A stretch of 9,964 nt of DNA from Limiplasma sp964504385 (GCA_964504385.1 CAZDEF010000083.1:1-9964); one strand, 5' to 3'. Shown: positions 1 through 7,090, numbered from the stretch's first letter. A program made the numbers and translations. Notes: generated from the letters alone by a model not told the origin.

Positions 1-263
1 TACACGCGCAGGCCGGGCTTGGAGATGCGCTTCAAACCGGCGATGACGGGCTGCTTGCCGTTGACATACTTCAGGGTAATCTTGATGCTGCCCTGGGGGG
101 CTTCATCGATGAAGTCCACGGACTTCACATAACCTTCCGCCAAGAGGATCTTGGCGATCGCCTTCTTGGTGTTGCTGGCGGGCAGAACGACGACGTCGTG
201 CTTGGCAACCTGCGCATTGCGGATGCGAGTCAGCATATCGGCGATGGGATCATTCACAACCAT
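1..263 (-). CDS. rpsH: 30S ribosomal protein S8, N-terminal 87 residues (partial)
   Basis: S8 is a primary binder of the central domain of 16S rRNA and a small-subunit assembly protein. In E. coli it also represses the spc operon. The visible part begins MVVNDPIADMLTRIRNAQ, the family's conserved start, and runs to the conserved ISKPGLRVY segment at the window edge; about 45 C-terminal residues lie outside. The ATG at 261-263 is chosen because a near-perfect TAAGGAGG sits 7 bases upstream. That Shine-Dalgarno sequence begins with the TAA stop codon of rpsN, so the two genes are tightly linked. It is the last gene of the spc part seen here. Confidence 0.97.
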   Translation of the reverse strand, partial: MVVNDPIADMLTRIRNAQVAKHDVVVLPASNTKKAIAKILLAEGYVKSVDFIDEAPQGSIKITLKYVNGKQPVIAGLKRISKPGLRV

Positions 264-275
264 GACGGAACCTCC

Positions 276-461
276 TTACCAACTGGCCTTGCGGACACCG
301 GGGATCTGGCCCTTATAAGCCAGTTCTCTGAAGCAGATACGGCAGATGCCGTACTTGCGAAGCACCGAGTGCGGGCGGCCGCACAGGCGGCAGCGGGTGT
401 AAGCACGGGTGGAGAACTTGGGCGCACGAGCCTGCTTGATTTTCATGCTGGTTTTTGCCAT
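276..461 (-). CDS. rpsN: 30S ribosomal protein S14, zinc-binding short type
   Basis: The 61-residue protein is the short S14 form (often named rpsZ or type Z). It binds 16S rRNA in the head of the 30S subunit. The zinc ribbon is visible as C24-x2-C27 and C40-x2-C43, in CRLCGRPHS and GICRICFREL, and the protein ends in the typical GVRKASW. It begins MAKTSM; a second ATG at residue 6 is less likely because GGGAGGAG lies 8 bases before the first ATG. The longer zinc-free S14 used by many bacteria under zinc shortage is not in this window. The gene sits 21 bases after rplE, in the canonical spc order. Confidence 0.97.
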   Translation of the reverse strand: MAKTSMKIKQARAPKFSTRAYTRCRLCGRPHSVLRKYGICRICFRELAYKGQIPGVRKASW

Positions 462-482
462 TTTGTTTACTCCTCCCTAACC

Positions 483-1025
483 TTACTGCGCAAACGGCAT
501 GCCCAGCAGACGAAGCAGTTCCTTGCACTCTTCATCGGTCTGAGCGGTCGTTACGAAGATCATTTCCATGCCGCGAATCTTCTCCACCTTATCGTACTCG
601 ATTTCGGGGAAGAGCAGCTGCTCACGAATGCCCAGCGCATAGTTGCCACGGCCGTCGAAGGCCTTGTCGCTTACGCCGCGGAAGTCGCGAACACGGGGCA
701 GGGCGATGTTGACCAGCTTGTCCATGAACTCTTCCATGCGCTCGCCGCGCAGGGTGACCTTGGCGCCAACGTTCATGCCTTCACGAAGCTTGAAGTTCGC
801 GATGGACTTGCGGGCCTTGGTGACCATGGGCTTCTGGCCGGAGATGGTGGCCAGTTCCTTCACAGCCACTTCCAGCGCCTTGGGGTTATCCTTGCAATCG
901 CCCAGGCCCATGTTGATAACGATCTTGGCCAGCTTGGGGATCTGCATGGGGTTCTGATAGCCGAACTTCTGCTGGAGGGCAGGAACGGCTTCATTCAGGT
1001 ACTTTTCCTTAATGCGAGTAGCCAT
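483..1025 (-). CDS. rplE: 50S ribosomal protein L5
   Basis: L5 binds 5S rRNA and the central protuberance of the 50S subunit and contacts the P-site tRNA. The 180-residue length matches the family. Family blocks are visible: KIVINMGLGD near residues 34-43, GQKPMVTKARKSIANFKLREG near 63-83, and RDFRGVS followed by FDGRGNYALGIREQLLFPEI in the C-terminal third. The ATG at 1023-1025 is preceded by AGGAGG with an 8-base spacing. It follows rplX after 16 bases. Nothing unusual is seen. Confidence 0.97.
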   Translation of the reverse strand: MATRIKEKYLNEAVPALQQKFGYQNPMQIPKLAKIVINMGLGDCKDNPKALEVAVKELATISGQKPMVTKARKSIANFKLREGMNVGAKVTLRGERMEEFMDKLVNIALPRVRDFRGVSDKAFDGRGNYALGIREQLLFPEIEYDKVEKIRGMEMIFVTTAQTDEECKELLRLLGMPFAQ

Positions 1026-1041
1026 TTACCTTACCTCCTGA

Positions 1042-1404
1042 TTAGTCGATATCCGCCTTGCAGCGCTTGCACACACGGACGGACTTGTTCTTCTTGGAGC
1101 CATCCTCGCGGGTGACTTCCTCGATGCGGTGCGCCACGCGGGTGGCCTTGCCGCACTTGGGGCAGACGAGCATCACGTTGGAAGCGTCGATGGCGCGTTC
1201 CTTCTGGAAGATGCCGCCCTGCTGGCCCTGACGACGGGGCTTCTGGTGTTTGGTCACGAAGGCAACGCCTTCCACGACCACCTTGCCGGTCTTGGGGTTT
1301 ACGCTCAGGATCTTGCCCTGCTTGCCCTTGATAGCCTTATCGCCATCCTTGGGGCCGGAGATGACAACGACCTGATCGTTCGTTTTGACATGAACCTTAT
1401 TCAT
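1042..1404 (-). CDS. rplX: 50S ribosomal protein L24 with C-terminal zinc-ribbon cysteines
   Basis: L24 is an early assembly protein that binds the 5' end of 23S rRNA. The N-terminal KOW-type fold is seen in the VVVISGPKDG and KGKQGKIL blocks (about residues 12-33), followed by the conserved VEGVAFVTKHQKP and GGIFQKERAIDASNVML segments. At 120 residues it is longer than the common length of about 100-105, owing to an expanded C-terminal tail. That tail carries CPKC (81-84) and CKRC (112-115), a likely zinc-binding pair. In some relatives, such as Bacillus subtilis, these cysteines are absent. AAAGGAG precedes the ATG by about 10 bases. Confidence 0.96.
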   Translation of the reverse strand: MNKVHVKTNDQVVVISGPKDGDKAIKGKQGKILSVNPKTGKVVVEGVAFVTKHQKPRRQGQQGGIFQKERAIDASNVMLVCPKCGKATRVAHRIEEVTREDGSKKNKSVRVCKRCKADID

Positions 1405-1424
1405 TCTGTGTCGTCTCCTTTAAA

Positions 1425-1793
1425 TTACAGCACTTCGGGAGCGAGCGAAACGATCTTCATGAAGTCCTTTTCGCGCAGCTCACGGGCAACGGGTCCAAAA
1501 ATACGGGTGCCCTTGGGCATCTTGGCGTCGTTGATGATGACGGCGGCGTTGTCGTCGAAACGGATGTAGCTGCCATCGGGACGGCGCTTCTGCTTGCGCA
1601 TACGGACGATCACGGCCTTGACCACATCGCCCTTCTTCACGGCGCCGCCGGGAGTGGCAGACTTAACGCTGGCCACGATCACGTCGCCGATAGAGCCGTC
1701 ACGGCGGAAGGAACCGCCGAGCACGCGGATGCACATGATTTCCTTGGCGCCGGAGTTATCGGCTACCTTGAGTCGCGTTTGCGGCTGAATCAT
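1425..1793 (-). CDS. rplN: 50S ribosomal protein L14
   Basis: L14 lies at the 50S face that meets the 30S subunit (bridges B5 and B8) and is the docking site of the silencing factor RsfS. The 122-residue length is standard. It begins MIQPQTRLKVADNSGAKEI and contains the conserved CIRVLGGS and IGDVIVASVKSA blocks, with GTRIFGPVARELR near the end. AAGGAGG lies 10 bases before the ATG. In E. coli this is the first gene of the spc operon. Here too it follows the only sizeable spacer inside the cluster, which holds two hairpins. Confidence 0.97.
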   Translation of the reverse strand: MIQPQTRLKVADNSGAKEIMCIRVLGGSFRRDGSIGDVIVASVKSATPGGAVKKGDVVKAVIVRMRKQKRRPDGSYIRFDDNAAVIINDAKMPKGTRIFGPVARELREKDFMKIVSLAPEVL

Positions 1794-1819
1794 ACGGTTT
1801 TTCCTCCTTGTTGGAATCG

Positions 1820-1838
1820 GAAAGCGGAAAATGCTTTC
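1820..1838 (-). repeat. Second inverted repeat, just before the rplN ribosome binding site
   Basis: In the transcript GAAAGC and GCTTTC (1820-1825 and 1833-1838) form a 6-bp stem with a 7-base loop. It ends about 12 bases upstream of the AAGGAGG of rplN. It is weaker than the neighbouring 9-bp stem, and chance is a real alternative. Confidence 0.4.
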
Positions 1839-1862
1839 TCACATCGGTTGTTGGAGCGTCAT

Positions 1863-1899
1863 TCATCGCTTCTGGCGCTTTGGCCCTTTCAAGCGATGA
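1863..1899 (-). repeat. Inverted repeat, 9-bp perfect stem, upstream of rplN
   Basis: TCATCGCTT (1863-1871) is the exact reverse complement of AAGCGATGA (1891-1899), with a 19-base loop. A small inner stem of 3 bp (1874-1876 with 1883-1885) can form inside the loop. In the transcript this would be a stable hairpin early in the rpsQ-rplN spacer. It is not followed by a U-run, so it does not look like a Rho-independent terminator. Confidence 0.6.
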
Positions 1900-1913
1900 T
1901 GACAGTTGGTAGA

Positions 1914-2174
1914 TTACTTGGCCTTCTCTACGATCTCGACCAAGCGCCAGCGCTTATCGCGGCTCAGGGGACGGGTCTCCATCACGCGCACGCGGTCGCC
2001 AATGCCGCACTCGTTGTTTTCGTCGTGGGCCTTGAGCTTGCTGGTCTGGTTCATGATCTTGCCATACAGCGGGTGACGCACGCGGGTCTTGATCTCCACG
2101 ACGATGGTCTTGTCCATCTTATCGCTTACGACAATACCCTCGCGGGTCTTGCGAAGTCCTCTCTGTTCAGACAT
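1914..2174 (-). CDS. rpsQ: 30S ribosomal protein S17
   Basis: S17 is a primary 16S rRNA binder of the 5' domain with an OB fold. The 86-residue length is typical. Conserved blocks are GIVVSDKMDKTIVV (about residues 13-26), HPLYGKIMNQTSKLKAHDE (about 34-52) and IGDRVRVMETRPLSRDKRWRL (about 58-78). AAGGAGG precedes the ATG by 11 bases. It lies 33 bases after rpmC and is the last gene before the S10/spc junction spacer. Confidence 0.97.
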   Translation of the reverse strand: MSEQRGLRKTREGIVVSDKMDKTIVVEIKTRVRHPLYGKIMNQTSKLKAHDENNECGIGDRVRVMETRPLSRDKRWRLVEIVEKAK

Positions 2175-2207
2175 TGAAGCGGTTGCCTCCTTCTCTTAGT
2201 GGCCCGA

Positions 2208-2408
2208 TTACTGGGCGTCCTTCAGTTCGTTTTCACGAAGGATGGTCATGCAACGGGCGATATCACGCTTGGTGTTGGCAATGACCGTGGTGTTCTGCAA
2301 CTGACCGGTGGCAAGCTGGAAACGAAGGTTGAACAGCTCGGCCTTCAGTTCGGCGACCTTCGCTTCAAGCTCGGTCTTATTCATGGCTTTCAGCTCTTTT
2401 GCCTTCAT
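2208..2408 (-). CDS. rpmC: 50S ribosomal protein L29
   Basis: L29 is a small helical-hairpin protein at the tunnel exit, next to L23 and the docking site of signal recognition particle and trigger factor. The 66-residue protein begins MKAKELKAMN and has the hallmark ELFNLRFQLATGQL block (about residues 25-38). Its ATG overlaps the rplP stop by one base (TAATG). The upstream sequence has only a poor Shine-Dalgarno match (GGTGA), unlike nearly every other gene here. Translation therefore probably depends on ribosomes finishing rplP. A start at Met9 was considered, but the MKAKEL start is conserved in the family. Confidence 0.96.
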   Translation of the reverse strand: MKAKELKAMNKTELEAKVAELKAELFNLRFQLATGQLQNTTVIANTKRDIARCMTILRENELKDAQ

Positions 2409-2842
2409 TACGCTTCACCGCCCACTTCTTTTTTGTCCTCACGCTTGGTGAACTTGGTCTTGAGGGGCAGCTTGTGGGAAGCCAGACGCAGGGCTTCGCG
2501 AGCCACATCCTCGGGAACGCCGGCGATCTCAAACAGAACGCGGCCGGGCTTCACAACGGCAACCCAGTACTCGGGAGAACCCTTACCAGAACCCATGCGG
2601 GTCTCGGCAGGCTTTTCGGTCACGGGCTTGTCGGGGAAGATCTTGATCCAGACCTGACCGCCACGCTTGGTGTAGCGGGTCAGAGCGATACGGGCGGCCT
2701 CGATCTGCTGGGAGGTGACCCAGGCAGGCTCGGTAGCGACCAGGCCGTAATCGCCGTAGGCAAGGAAGTTGCCACGCATGGCCTTGCCCTTCATGCGGCC
2801 ACGGAAAACGCGGCGACGCTTGACTCTCTTAGGCATCAACAT
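2408..2842 (-). CDS. rplP: 50S ribosomal protein L16
   Basis: L16 helps shape the A-site finger region and the peptidyl transferase centre and is needed late in 50S assembly. The 144-residue protein begins MLMPKRVKRRRVFRGRMKG and carries GNFLAYGDYGLVATEPAWVT, followed by the GGQVWIKIFPDKPVTEKPAE and MGSGKGSPEYWVAVVKPGR blocks. The start lies only 3 bases after the rpsC stop; its AAGGAGG is inside the last codons of rpsC, where it encodes the Glu-Gly-Gly of the S3 tail. The stop overlaps the rpmC start by one base. Confidence 0.97.
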   Translation of the reverse strand: MLMPKRVKRRRVFRGRMKGKAMRGNFLAYGDYGLVATEPAWVTSQQIEAARIALTRYTKRGGQVWIKIFPDKPVTEKPAETRMGSGKGSPEYWVAVVKPGRVLFEIAGVPEDVAREALRLASHKLPLKTKFTKREDKKEVGGEA

Positions 2843-2845
2843 AGC

Positions 2846-3514
2846 TTATTTGCCTCCTTCGGTTTTGACCTGCGCCTTCTTGGCCTTGGGGAAACGCTCG
2901 CCCTTGTACACCCAGACTTTCACGCCCAGGCGGCCATAGGTGGTCTTGGCTTCAGCGAAGCCGTAGTCGATGTCCGCACGCAGGGTCTGCAGCGGGATGG
3001 AACCCTCGTGATAGTGCTCGGTGCGGGCGATGTCGGCGCCGTTGAGACGGCCGCTGACGGAGCACTTCATGCCCTTAGCGCCAGCGCGCATGGAACGCTG
3101 CATGCTCTGCTTCATGGCGCGGCGGAAAGCGATGCGCTTTTCCAGCTGCTGAGCAATGTTCTCGGCCACCAGCTGAGCGTTGGTGTCAGGAACCTTGATC
3201 TCCATGATGTTGATGTTGGCGGGACGGCCCAGGAAGGCTTCCAGTTCCTTCTTGAGGGCTTCGATGCCCGCGCCGCCGCGGCCGATGATCATACCGGGCT
3301 TGGCGGTGAAGATGTTGATGGTCAGGCGGTTGGCGCTGCGCTCGATATCAATGTGGCTGATACCGGTGGCGTAGTACTTTTCCTTCAGCATTTCACGAAG
3401 CTTGTAATCCTCAACGAGGTTATTCGCAAAATCCTTCTTGCCTGCATACCAGCGAGTGCTCCAGTTGAAGATAACGCCAACGCGAGCACCGTGGGGATTG
3501 ACTTTCTGGCCCAT
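2846..3514 (-). CDS. rpsC: 30S ribosomal protein S3
   Basis: S3 lies at the mRNA entry channel and, with S4 and S5, helps unwind mRNA. The 222-residue protein begins MGQKVNPHGARVGVIFNW. The KH domain signature is PGMIIGRGGAGIEALKKEL (about residues 73-91, GxxG at 78-81). The C-terminal S3 domain has GRLNGADIARTEHYHEGSIP and ADIDYGFAEAKTTYGRLGVK. The tail ends KTEGGK, and its codons double as the Shine-Dalgarno sequence of rplP. GGGAGG lies 7 bases before the ATG. It follows rplV after 18 bases. Confidence 0.97.
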   Translation of the reverse strand: MGQKVNPHGARVGVIFNWSTRWYAGKKDFANNLVEDYKLREMLKEKYYATGISHIDIERSANRLTINIFTAKPGMIIGRGGAGIEALKKELEAFLGRPANINIMEIKVPDTNAQLVAENIAQQLEKRIAFRRAMKQSMQRSMRAGAKGMKCSVSGRLNGADIARTEHYHEGSIPLQTLRADIDYGFAEAKTTYGRLGVKVWVYKGERFPKAKKAQVKTEGGK

Positions 3515-3532
3515 TGTTAAACCTCCCTTGGA

Positions 3533-3916
3533 TTACTTCTGGTCCAGCACCACGCTGATGTGGCTGGTGCGCTTGAGGATGGGGGACGCGCTGCCGCGGG
3601 AGCGGGCAACGTAGCGCTTGAGCGTGGGGCCGGGGTTGGCGTACACTTCCGCAACGTAGAGGGACTTGCGGTCCATCTCGTTGTTGTTCACCGCATTGGC
3701 AATAGCGCTGGTGAGCAGCTTGTGCACAACGGGGGCGGCAGCCTTGGGGGTAAACTGCAGGATGGCGAGGGCGTCATCCACGTTCTTGCCGCGAATCAGG
3801 TCGATGACGATCTTGACCTTGCGGGAAGAGATGCGCACATACTTGGCATGGGCGGCAGGACGAGTGTCGCGGGCCGCCATGTGGGCTTGCGCCTTCTTCT
3901 GGGTATTGGTTGCCAT
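3533..3916 (-). CDS. rplV: 50S ribosomal protein L22
   Basis: L22 binds all domains of 23S rRNA, and its long beta-hairpin forms part of the constriction in the peptide exit tunnel. At 127 residues it is longer than E. coli L22 (110): a lysine/alanine-rich stretch of about 20 residues precedes the conserved AHAKYVRISSRK. The core is recognised by LIRGKNVDDALAIL and ANAVNNNEMD, and the end by ILKRTSHISVVLDQK. The hairpin tip reads LKRYVARSRGSASPI (99-113) and departs from the common MPRAxGRA pattern. AAGGAG lies 9 bases before the first ATG. Starting at Met13 would remove part of the extension but would have a poorer binding site. Confidence 0.96.
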   Translation of the reverse strand: MATNTQKKAQAHMAARDTRPAAHAKYVRISSRKVKIVIDLIRGKNVDDALAILQFTPKAAAPVVHKLLTSAIANAVNNNEMDRKSLYVAEVYANPGPTLKRYVARSRGSASPILKRTSHISVVLDQK

Positions 3917-3935
3917 GGAAACTCACTCCTTCCGC

Positions 3936-4214
3936 TTATTTCTTACCGGTGGTCTTTTCACCGGCATGCCCGCGATAGGTGCGGGTGGGGGCGAATTCGC
4001 CCAGCTTGTGACCGACCATGTCTTCGGTGATGTAGACCGGCACATGCTTGCGGCCGTCATGCACAGCGATGGTGTGGCCGACAAAATCCGGGAAGATGGT
4101 GGAAGAGCGAGACCAGGTCTTCGCAACCGCCTTCTTGCCGGTATTGTTCATCTCAACGATGCGCTTATAGAGCGCTTCGTTTACAAAAGGTCCCTTCTTA
4201 ACGGAACGGCTCAT
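3936..4214 (-). CDS. rpsS: 30S ribosomal protein S19
   Basis: S19 forms a dimer-like contact with S13 in the 30S head and contacts 23S helix 38 and the A-site tRNA. The 92-residue length is standard. The protein begins MSRSVKKGPFVNEALYKRI and contains KTWSRSSTIFPDFVGHTIAV and HDGRKHVPVYITEDMVGHKLGEFAPTRTYRGH in one uninterrupted core. AAGGAGG precedes the ATG by 10 bases. It lies 33 bases after rplB. Confidence 0.97.
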   Translation of the reverse strand: MSRSVKKGPFVNEALYKRIVEMNNTGKKAVAKTWSRSSTIFPDFVGHTIAVHDGRKHVPVYITEDMVGHKLGEFAPTRTYRGHAGEKTTGKK

Positions 4215-4247
4215 TGAGAGGCTTCCTCCTTCCTTGGATGCATGGGC

Positions 4248-5078
<831 letters not shown>

Positions 5079-5094
5079 CTTGTCTTATCCTCCC

Positions 5095-5394
5095 TTAGTC
5101 TGCCATGCCTTCGAAGAACTCGATGGGCTTGGAGTCCTTCTTCAGGGTCACATAGGCCTTCTTGATTTCAGGGGTGCGGCCGGAGGTACGGCCCTGACGC
5201 TTGATCTTGCCCAGGGTGCGAAGGGTGTTGACCTTTTCCACCTTGATGCCGGCGAAGATCGCTTCCAGCGCCATCTTGATTTCGGTACGGTTGGCGGTCT
5301 TGGCGACCTCGAACACGTAGCGCTTGTCCGCAATGCCCTCGTAGCTGGCTTCGGTCAGCACGGGACGCAGGATGATATCATGGGGATTCTTCAT
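5095..5394 (-). CDS. rplW: 50S ribosomal protein L23
   Basis: L23 sits at the peptide tunnel exit and is the main docking site for trigger factor and signal recognition particle. The 99-residue protein begins MKNPHDIILRPVLTEASYEG, with the conserved DKRYVFEVAKTANRTEIKMA and VNTLRTLGKIKRQGRTSGR blocks. Its start overlaps the rplD stop by four bases (ATGA). The Shine-Dalgarno sequence AGAGGAGG is inside the rplD tail with a spacing of 7 bases. These two features suggest coupled synthesis of L4 and L23. Confidence 0.97.
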   Translation of the reverse strand: MKNPHDIILRPVLTEASYEGIADKRYVFEVAKTANRTEIKMALEAIFAGIKVEKVNTLRTLGKIKRQGRTSGRTPEIKKAYVTLKKDSKPIEFFEGMAD

Positions 5395-6014
5395 GCGTAA
5401 ACCTCCTCTACGCCCTTGAGAGCATCCTGGGTGAGGATGATCTTGCCGGCCTTCAGGATGTCATACACGTTGAGCGTGTTGACGTAAGAAGTCTGGAGCT
5501 TCTCAATGTTGCCGGCAGCGCGCACGATGGTCTCGTCGCGGCCGGGCAGCACCAGCATGGTGGTGCCGGTGAGCTCGAAGTTCTTGAGCACCTTGGCCAT
5601 CAGCTTGGTCTTGGCTTCCGCCAGAGCGATCTGGTCGACCACGATGATCTCGCCAGCGTTGAGCTTGGAGGTCATGGCGGACTTGAAGGCCAGACGGCGG
5701 ACCTTCTTGGGAACGTTGATCACATAGTCGCGGGGCTTGGGAGCGAACACGACGCCGCCGTGACGGAACTGCGGAGCGCGGTTGCCATGGTGGCGAGCAT
5801 TGCCGGTGCCCTTCTGACGGTAGATCTTACGGCCGCCGCCGCGAACTTCGCCGCGGGTCAGAGCGCTCTGCGTGCCCTGGCGTTTGTTGGCCAGAATGGA
5901 GCGAACGACCAGATGCATAGCGGCGGTATTGATGGGAGCAGCAAAGATCTCCTCGCTCAGCTCCACTTCGCCGATGGCCGCGCCTTCCATGTTATACAAA
6001 GAAGTCTTAGGCAT
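5391..6014 (-). CDS. rplD: 50S ribosomal protein L4
   Basis: L4 binds 23S rRNA and sends a long loop into the peptide tunnel constriction opposite L22. In E. coli it also represses its own S10 operon at the leader RNA. Taking the ATG at 6012-6014 gives 207 residues beginning MPKTSLYNMEGAAIGEVEL. An ATG at 6033-6035 is in frame but is adjacent to, and upstream of, the AAGGAGG at 6026-6032, so that motif could only serve the downstream start. The loop reads GGGRKIYRQKGTGNARHHG (59-77); most bacteria have Pro-Trp where Ile64-Tyr65 is found. The globular part shows VVFAPKPRDY and the C-terminal LNVYDILKAGKIILTQDAL. It ends in TGA, overlapping rplW. Confidence 0.96.
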   Translation of the reverse strand: MPKTSLYNMEGAAIGEVELSEEIFAAPINTAAMHLVVRSILANKRQGTQSALTRGEVRGGGRKIYRQKGTGNARHHGNRAPQFRHGGVVFAPKPRDYVINVPKKVRRLAFKSAMTSKLNAGEIIVVDQIALAEAKTKLMAKVLKNFELTGTTMLVLPGRDETIVRAAGNIEKLQTSYVNTLNVYDILKAGKIILTQDALKGVEEVYA

Positions 6015-6025
6015 GGTGTTGATTT

Positions 6026-6032
6026 CCTCCTT
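6026..6032 (-). promoter_or_regulatory. Ribosome binding site that decides the rplD start
   Basis: The transcript carries AAGGAGG here, 11 bases before the ATG at 6014. The alternative in-frame ATG at 6033-6035 directly precedes this motif and has no comparable site of its own, so the shorter L4 is the better call. Confidence 0.8.
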
Positions 6033-6070
6033 CATTAAGGGTACTTACATTCTGAATAAGATGTGGAGCC

Positions 6071-6712
6071 TTAGCCCTTGATGGCGTTGCGAACCAGCAG
6101 CAGGCCGCCTTTGGGGCCGGGCACCGCGCCCTTGATGAGGAGCAGGTTGCGCTCGGCGTCCACCTTGACGATCTCAAGGTTCTGGATGGTCACGCGCTCC
6201 ACGCCGTAATGGCCGGCCATATGCTTGTTCTTGAAAACGCGGGACGGGTCGGAGTTAGCGCTCAGGGAACCCACGCCACGGTGATACTTGGAACCGTGAG
6301 CCATGGGGCCGGTGTGCTGATTCCAGCGCTGGATGGCGCCGGTGTAGCCATGGCCCTTGGTGATGCCGCTGACGTCGATCTTTTCGCCGTCTTCGAACTG
6401 GGCAACGGTCAGCTCATTGCCGACTTCCAGCTCAGCCACGTTGTCCAAGCGGAACTCGCGCAGATAACGGGTGGGGGCCACGTCGGCCTTCTTGAAGTGG
6501 CCGGCCATGGGCTTGTTGACCAGCTTCTGGGCGCGGTTTTCCGCGTAGGTGTCAAAGCCCACCTGCACGGCTTCGTAACCATCGGACTCAGTGGTCTTCT
6601 TCTGCACCACTTTGCAGGGGCCAGCCTCAACCACAGTCACGGGTACGAGGCGGCCATCATCGGTGAAGACCTGAGTCATGCCGATCTTCTTACCTACGAT
6701 CGCTTTTTTCAT
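6071..6712 (-). CDS. rplC: 50S ribosomal protein L3
   Basis: L3 is one of the two assembly-initiating proteins of the 50S subunit, and its loop reaches the peptidyl transferase centre. The 213-residue protein begins MKKAIVGKKIGMTQVFTDDG and has GPCKVVQKKT. The central loop runs GHGYTGAIQRWNQHTGPMAHG followed by SKYHRGVGSLS, with RVFKNKHMAGHYGVERVTIQN and VDAERNLLLIKGAVPGPKGG after it. GGAGG lies 9 bases before the ATG. It follows rpsJ after 18 bases, and a 56-base gap without a visible hairpin separates it from rplD. Confidence 0.97.
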   Translation of the reverse strand: MKKAIVGKKIGMTQVFTDDGRLVPVTVVEAGPCKVVQKKTTESDGYEAVQVGFDTYAENRAQKLVNKPMAGHFKKADVAPTRYLREFRLDNVAELEVGNELTVAQFEDGEKIDVSGITKGHGYTGAIQRWNQHTGPMAHGSKYHRGVGSLSANSDPSRVFKNKHMAGHYGVERVTIQNLEIVKVDAERNLLLIKGAVPGPKGGLLLVRNAIKG

Positions 6713-6730
6713 GATGTCGTACCTCCTGCA

Positions 6731-7045
6731 TTAGTTGTTAAGCTTGATTTCGATTTCGACACCGGCAGGAAGATCCAGCTTCATCATGGCGTCGACCGTG
6801 CGCGGGTTAGGATTGTGGATGTCGATCAGGCGCTTGTGGGTGCGCATTTCGAACTGCTCACGGCTATCCTTGTACTTATGGGGCGCACGAAGGATGGTGA
6901 CGATCTCCTTCTCGGTGGGCAGCGGAATGGGACCGGATACCTTCGCGCCAGTGCGCTTGGCGGTCTCCACGATCCGCTCGGAAGACTGATCGATCAGGTT
7001 GTGCTCGTAAGCCTTCAGCTTGATACGGATTTTCTGGTTGGCCAT
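6731..7045 (-). CDS. rpsJ: 30S ribosomal protein S10 (NusE)
   Basis: S10 is a 30S head protein and, as NusE, joins NusB in transcription antitermination complexes and links RNA polymerase to ribosomes through NusG. The 104-residue protein begins MANQKIRIKLKAYEHNLIDQ and contains GAKVSGPIPLPTEKEI and the RAPHKYKDSREQFEMRTHKRLIDI segment. The start at 7043-7045 has AAGGAGG 7 bases upstream. The frame stays open up to 7270, but the extra 75 codons have no S10 homology and no binding site. It is the first gene of the S10 cluster, behind a long structured leader. Confidence 0.98.
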   Translation of the reverse strand: MANQKIRIKLKAYEHNLIDQSSERIVETAKRTGAKVSGPIPLPTEKEIVTILRAPHKYKDSREQFEMRTHKRLIDIHNPNPRTVDAMMKLDLPAGVEIEIKLNN

Positions 7046-7074
7046 TTTCGTTCCTCCTTGATTTCGTCTCAAGT

Positions 7075-7090
7075 ACACCGCTCCGGGTGT
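7075..7090 (-). repeat. Hairpin close to the rpsJ ribosome binding site
   Basis: ACACC (7075-7079) pairs with GGTGT (7086-7090) around a 6-base loop. It ends 15 bases before the AAGGAGG of rpsJ (7053-7059), so it leaves the binding site free. It could affect initiation if bound by a protein, but this is conjecture. Confidence 0.4.

Larger units (their letters stand above)
1794..1913 (-). promoter_or_regulatory. S10/spc junction spacer between rpsQ and rplN
   Basis: This 120-base spacer is the only long gap between the ribosomal genes; the other gaps are 0-56 bases. It is at the place where the E. coli S10 operon ends and the spc promoter lies. I see two inverted repeats, listed separately, and the rplN Shine-Dalgarno sequence. 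I see no convincing -35/-10 pair: a TTGAAA is present but has no acceptable -10 at the right distance. There is no U-run after either hairpin, so an intrinsic terminator is unlikely. It most likely acts as an intercistronic RNA element or processing site; this is inference. Confidence 0.5.

Noticed and set aside
198..1115. Plus-strand open frame of 305 codons opposite rplE
   Set aside because: It lies antisense to a certain ribosomal protein gene, has no family resemblance and no binding site. It is open because the GC-rich, strongly biased codons of rplE leave few stops on the other strand.
1794..1913. Separate spc promoter as in E. coli
   Set aside because: No -35/-10 pair with acceptable spacing was found on the minus strand; a lone TTGAAA has no matching -10.
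2399..3520. Plus-strand open frame of 373 codons opposite rplP and rpsC
   Set aside because: Antisense shadow of two certain genes; the length follows from codon bias. The translation is low in complexity and shows no domain.
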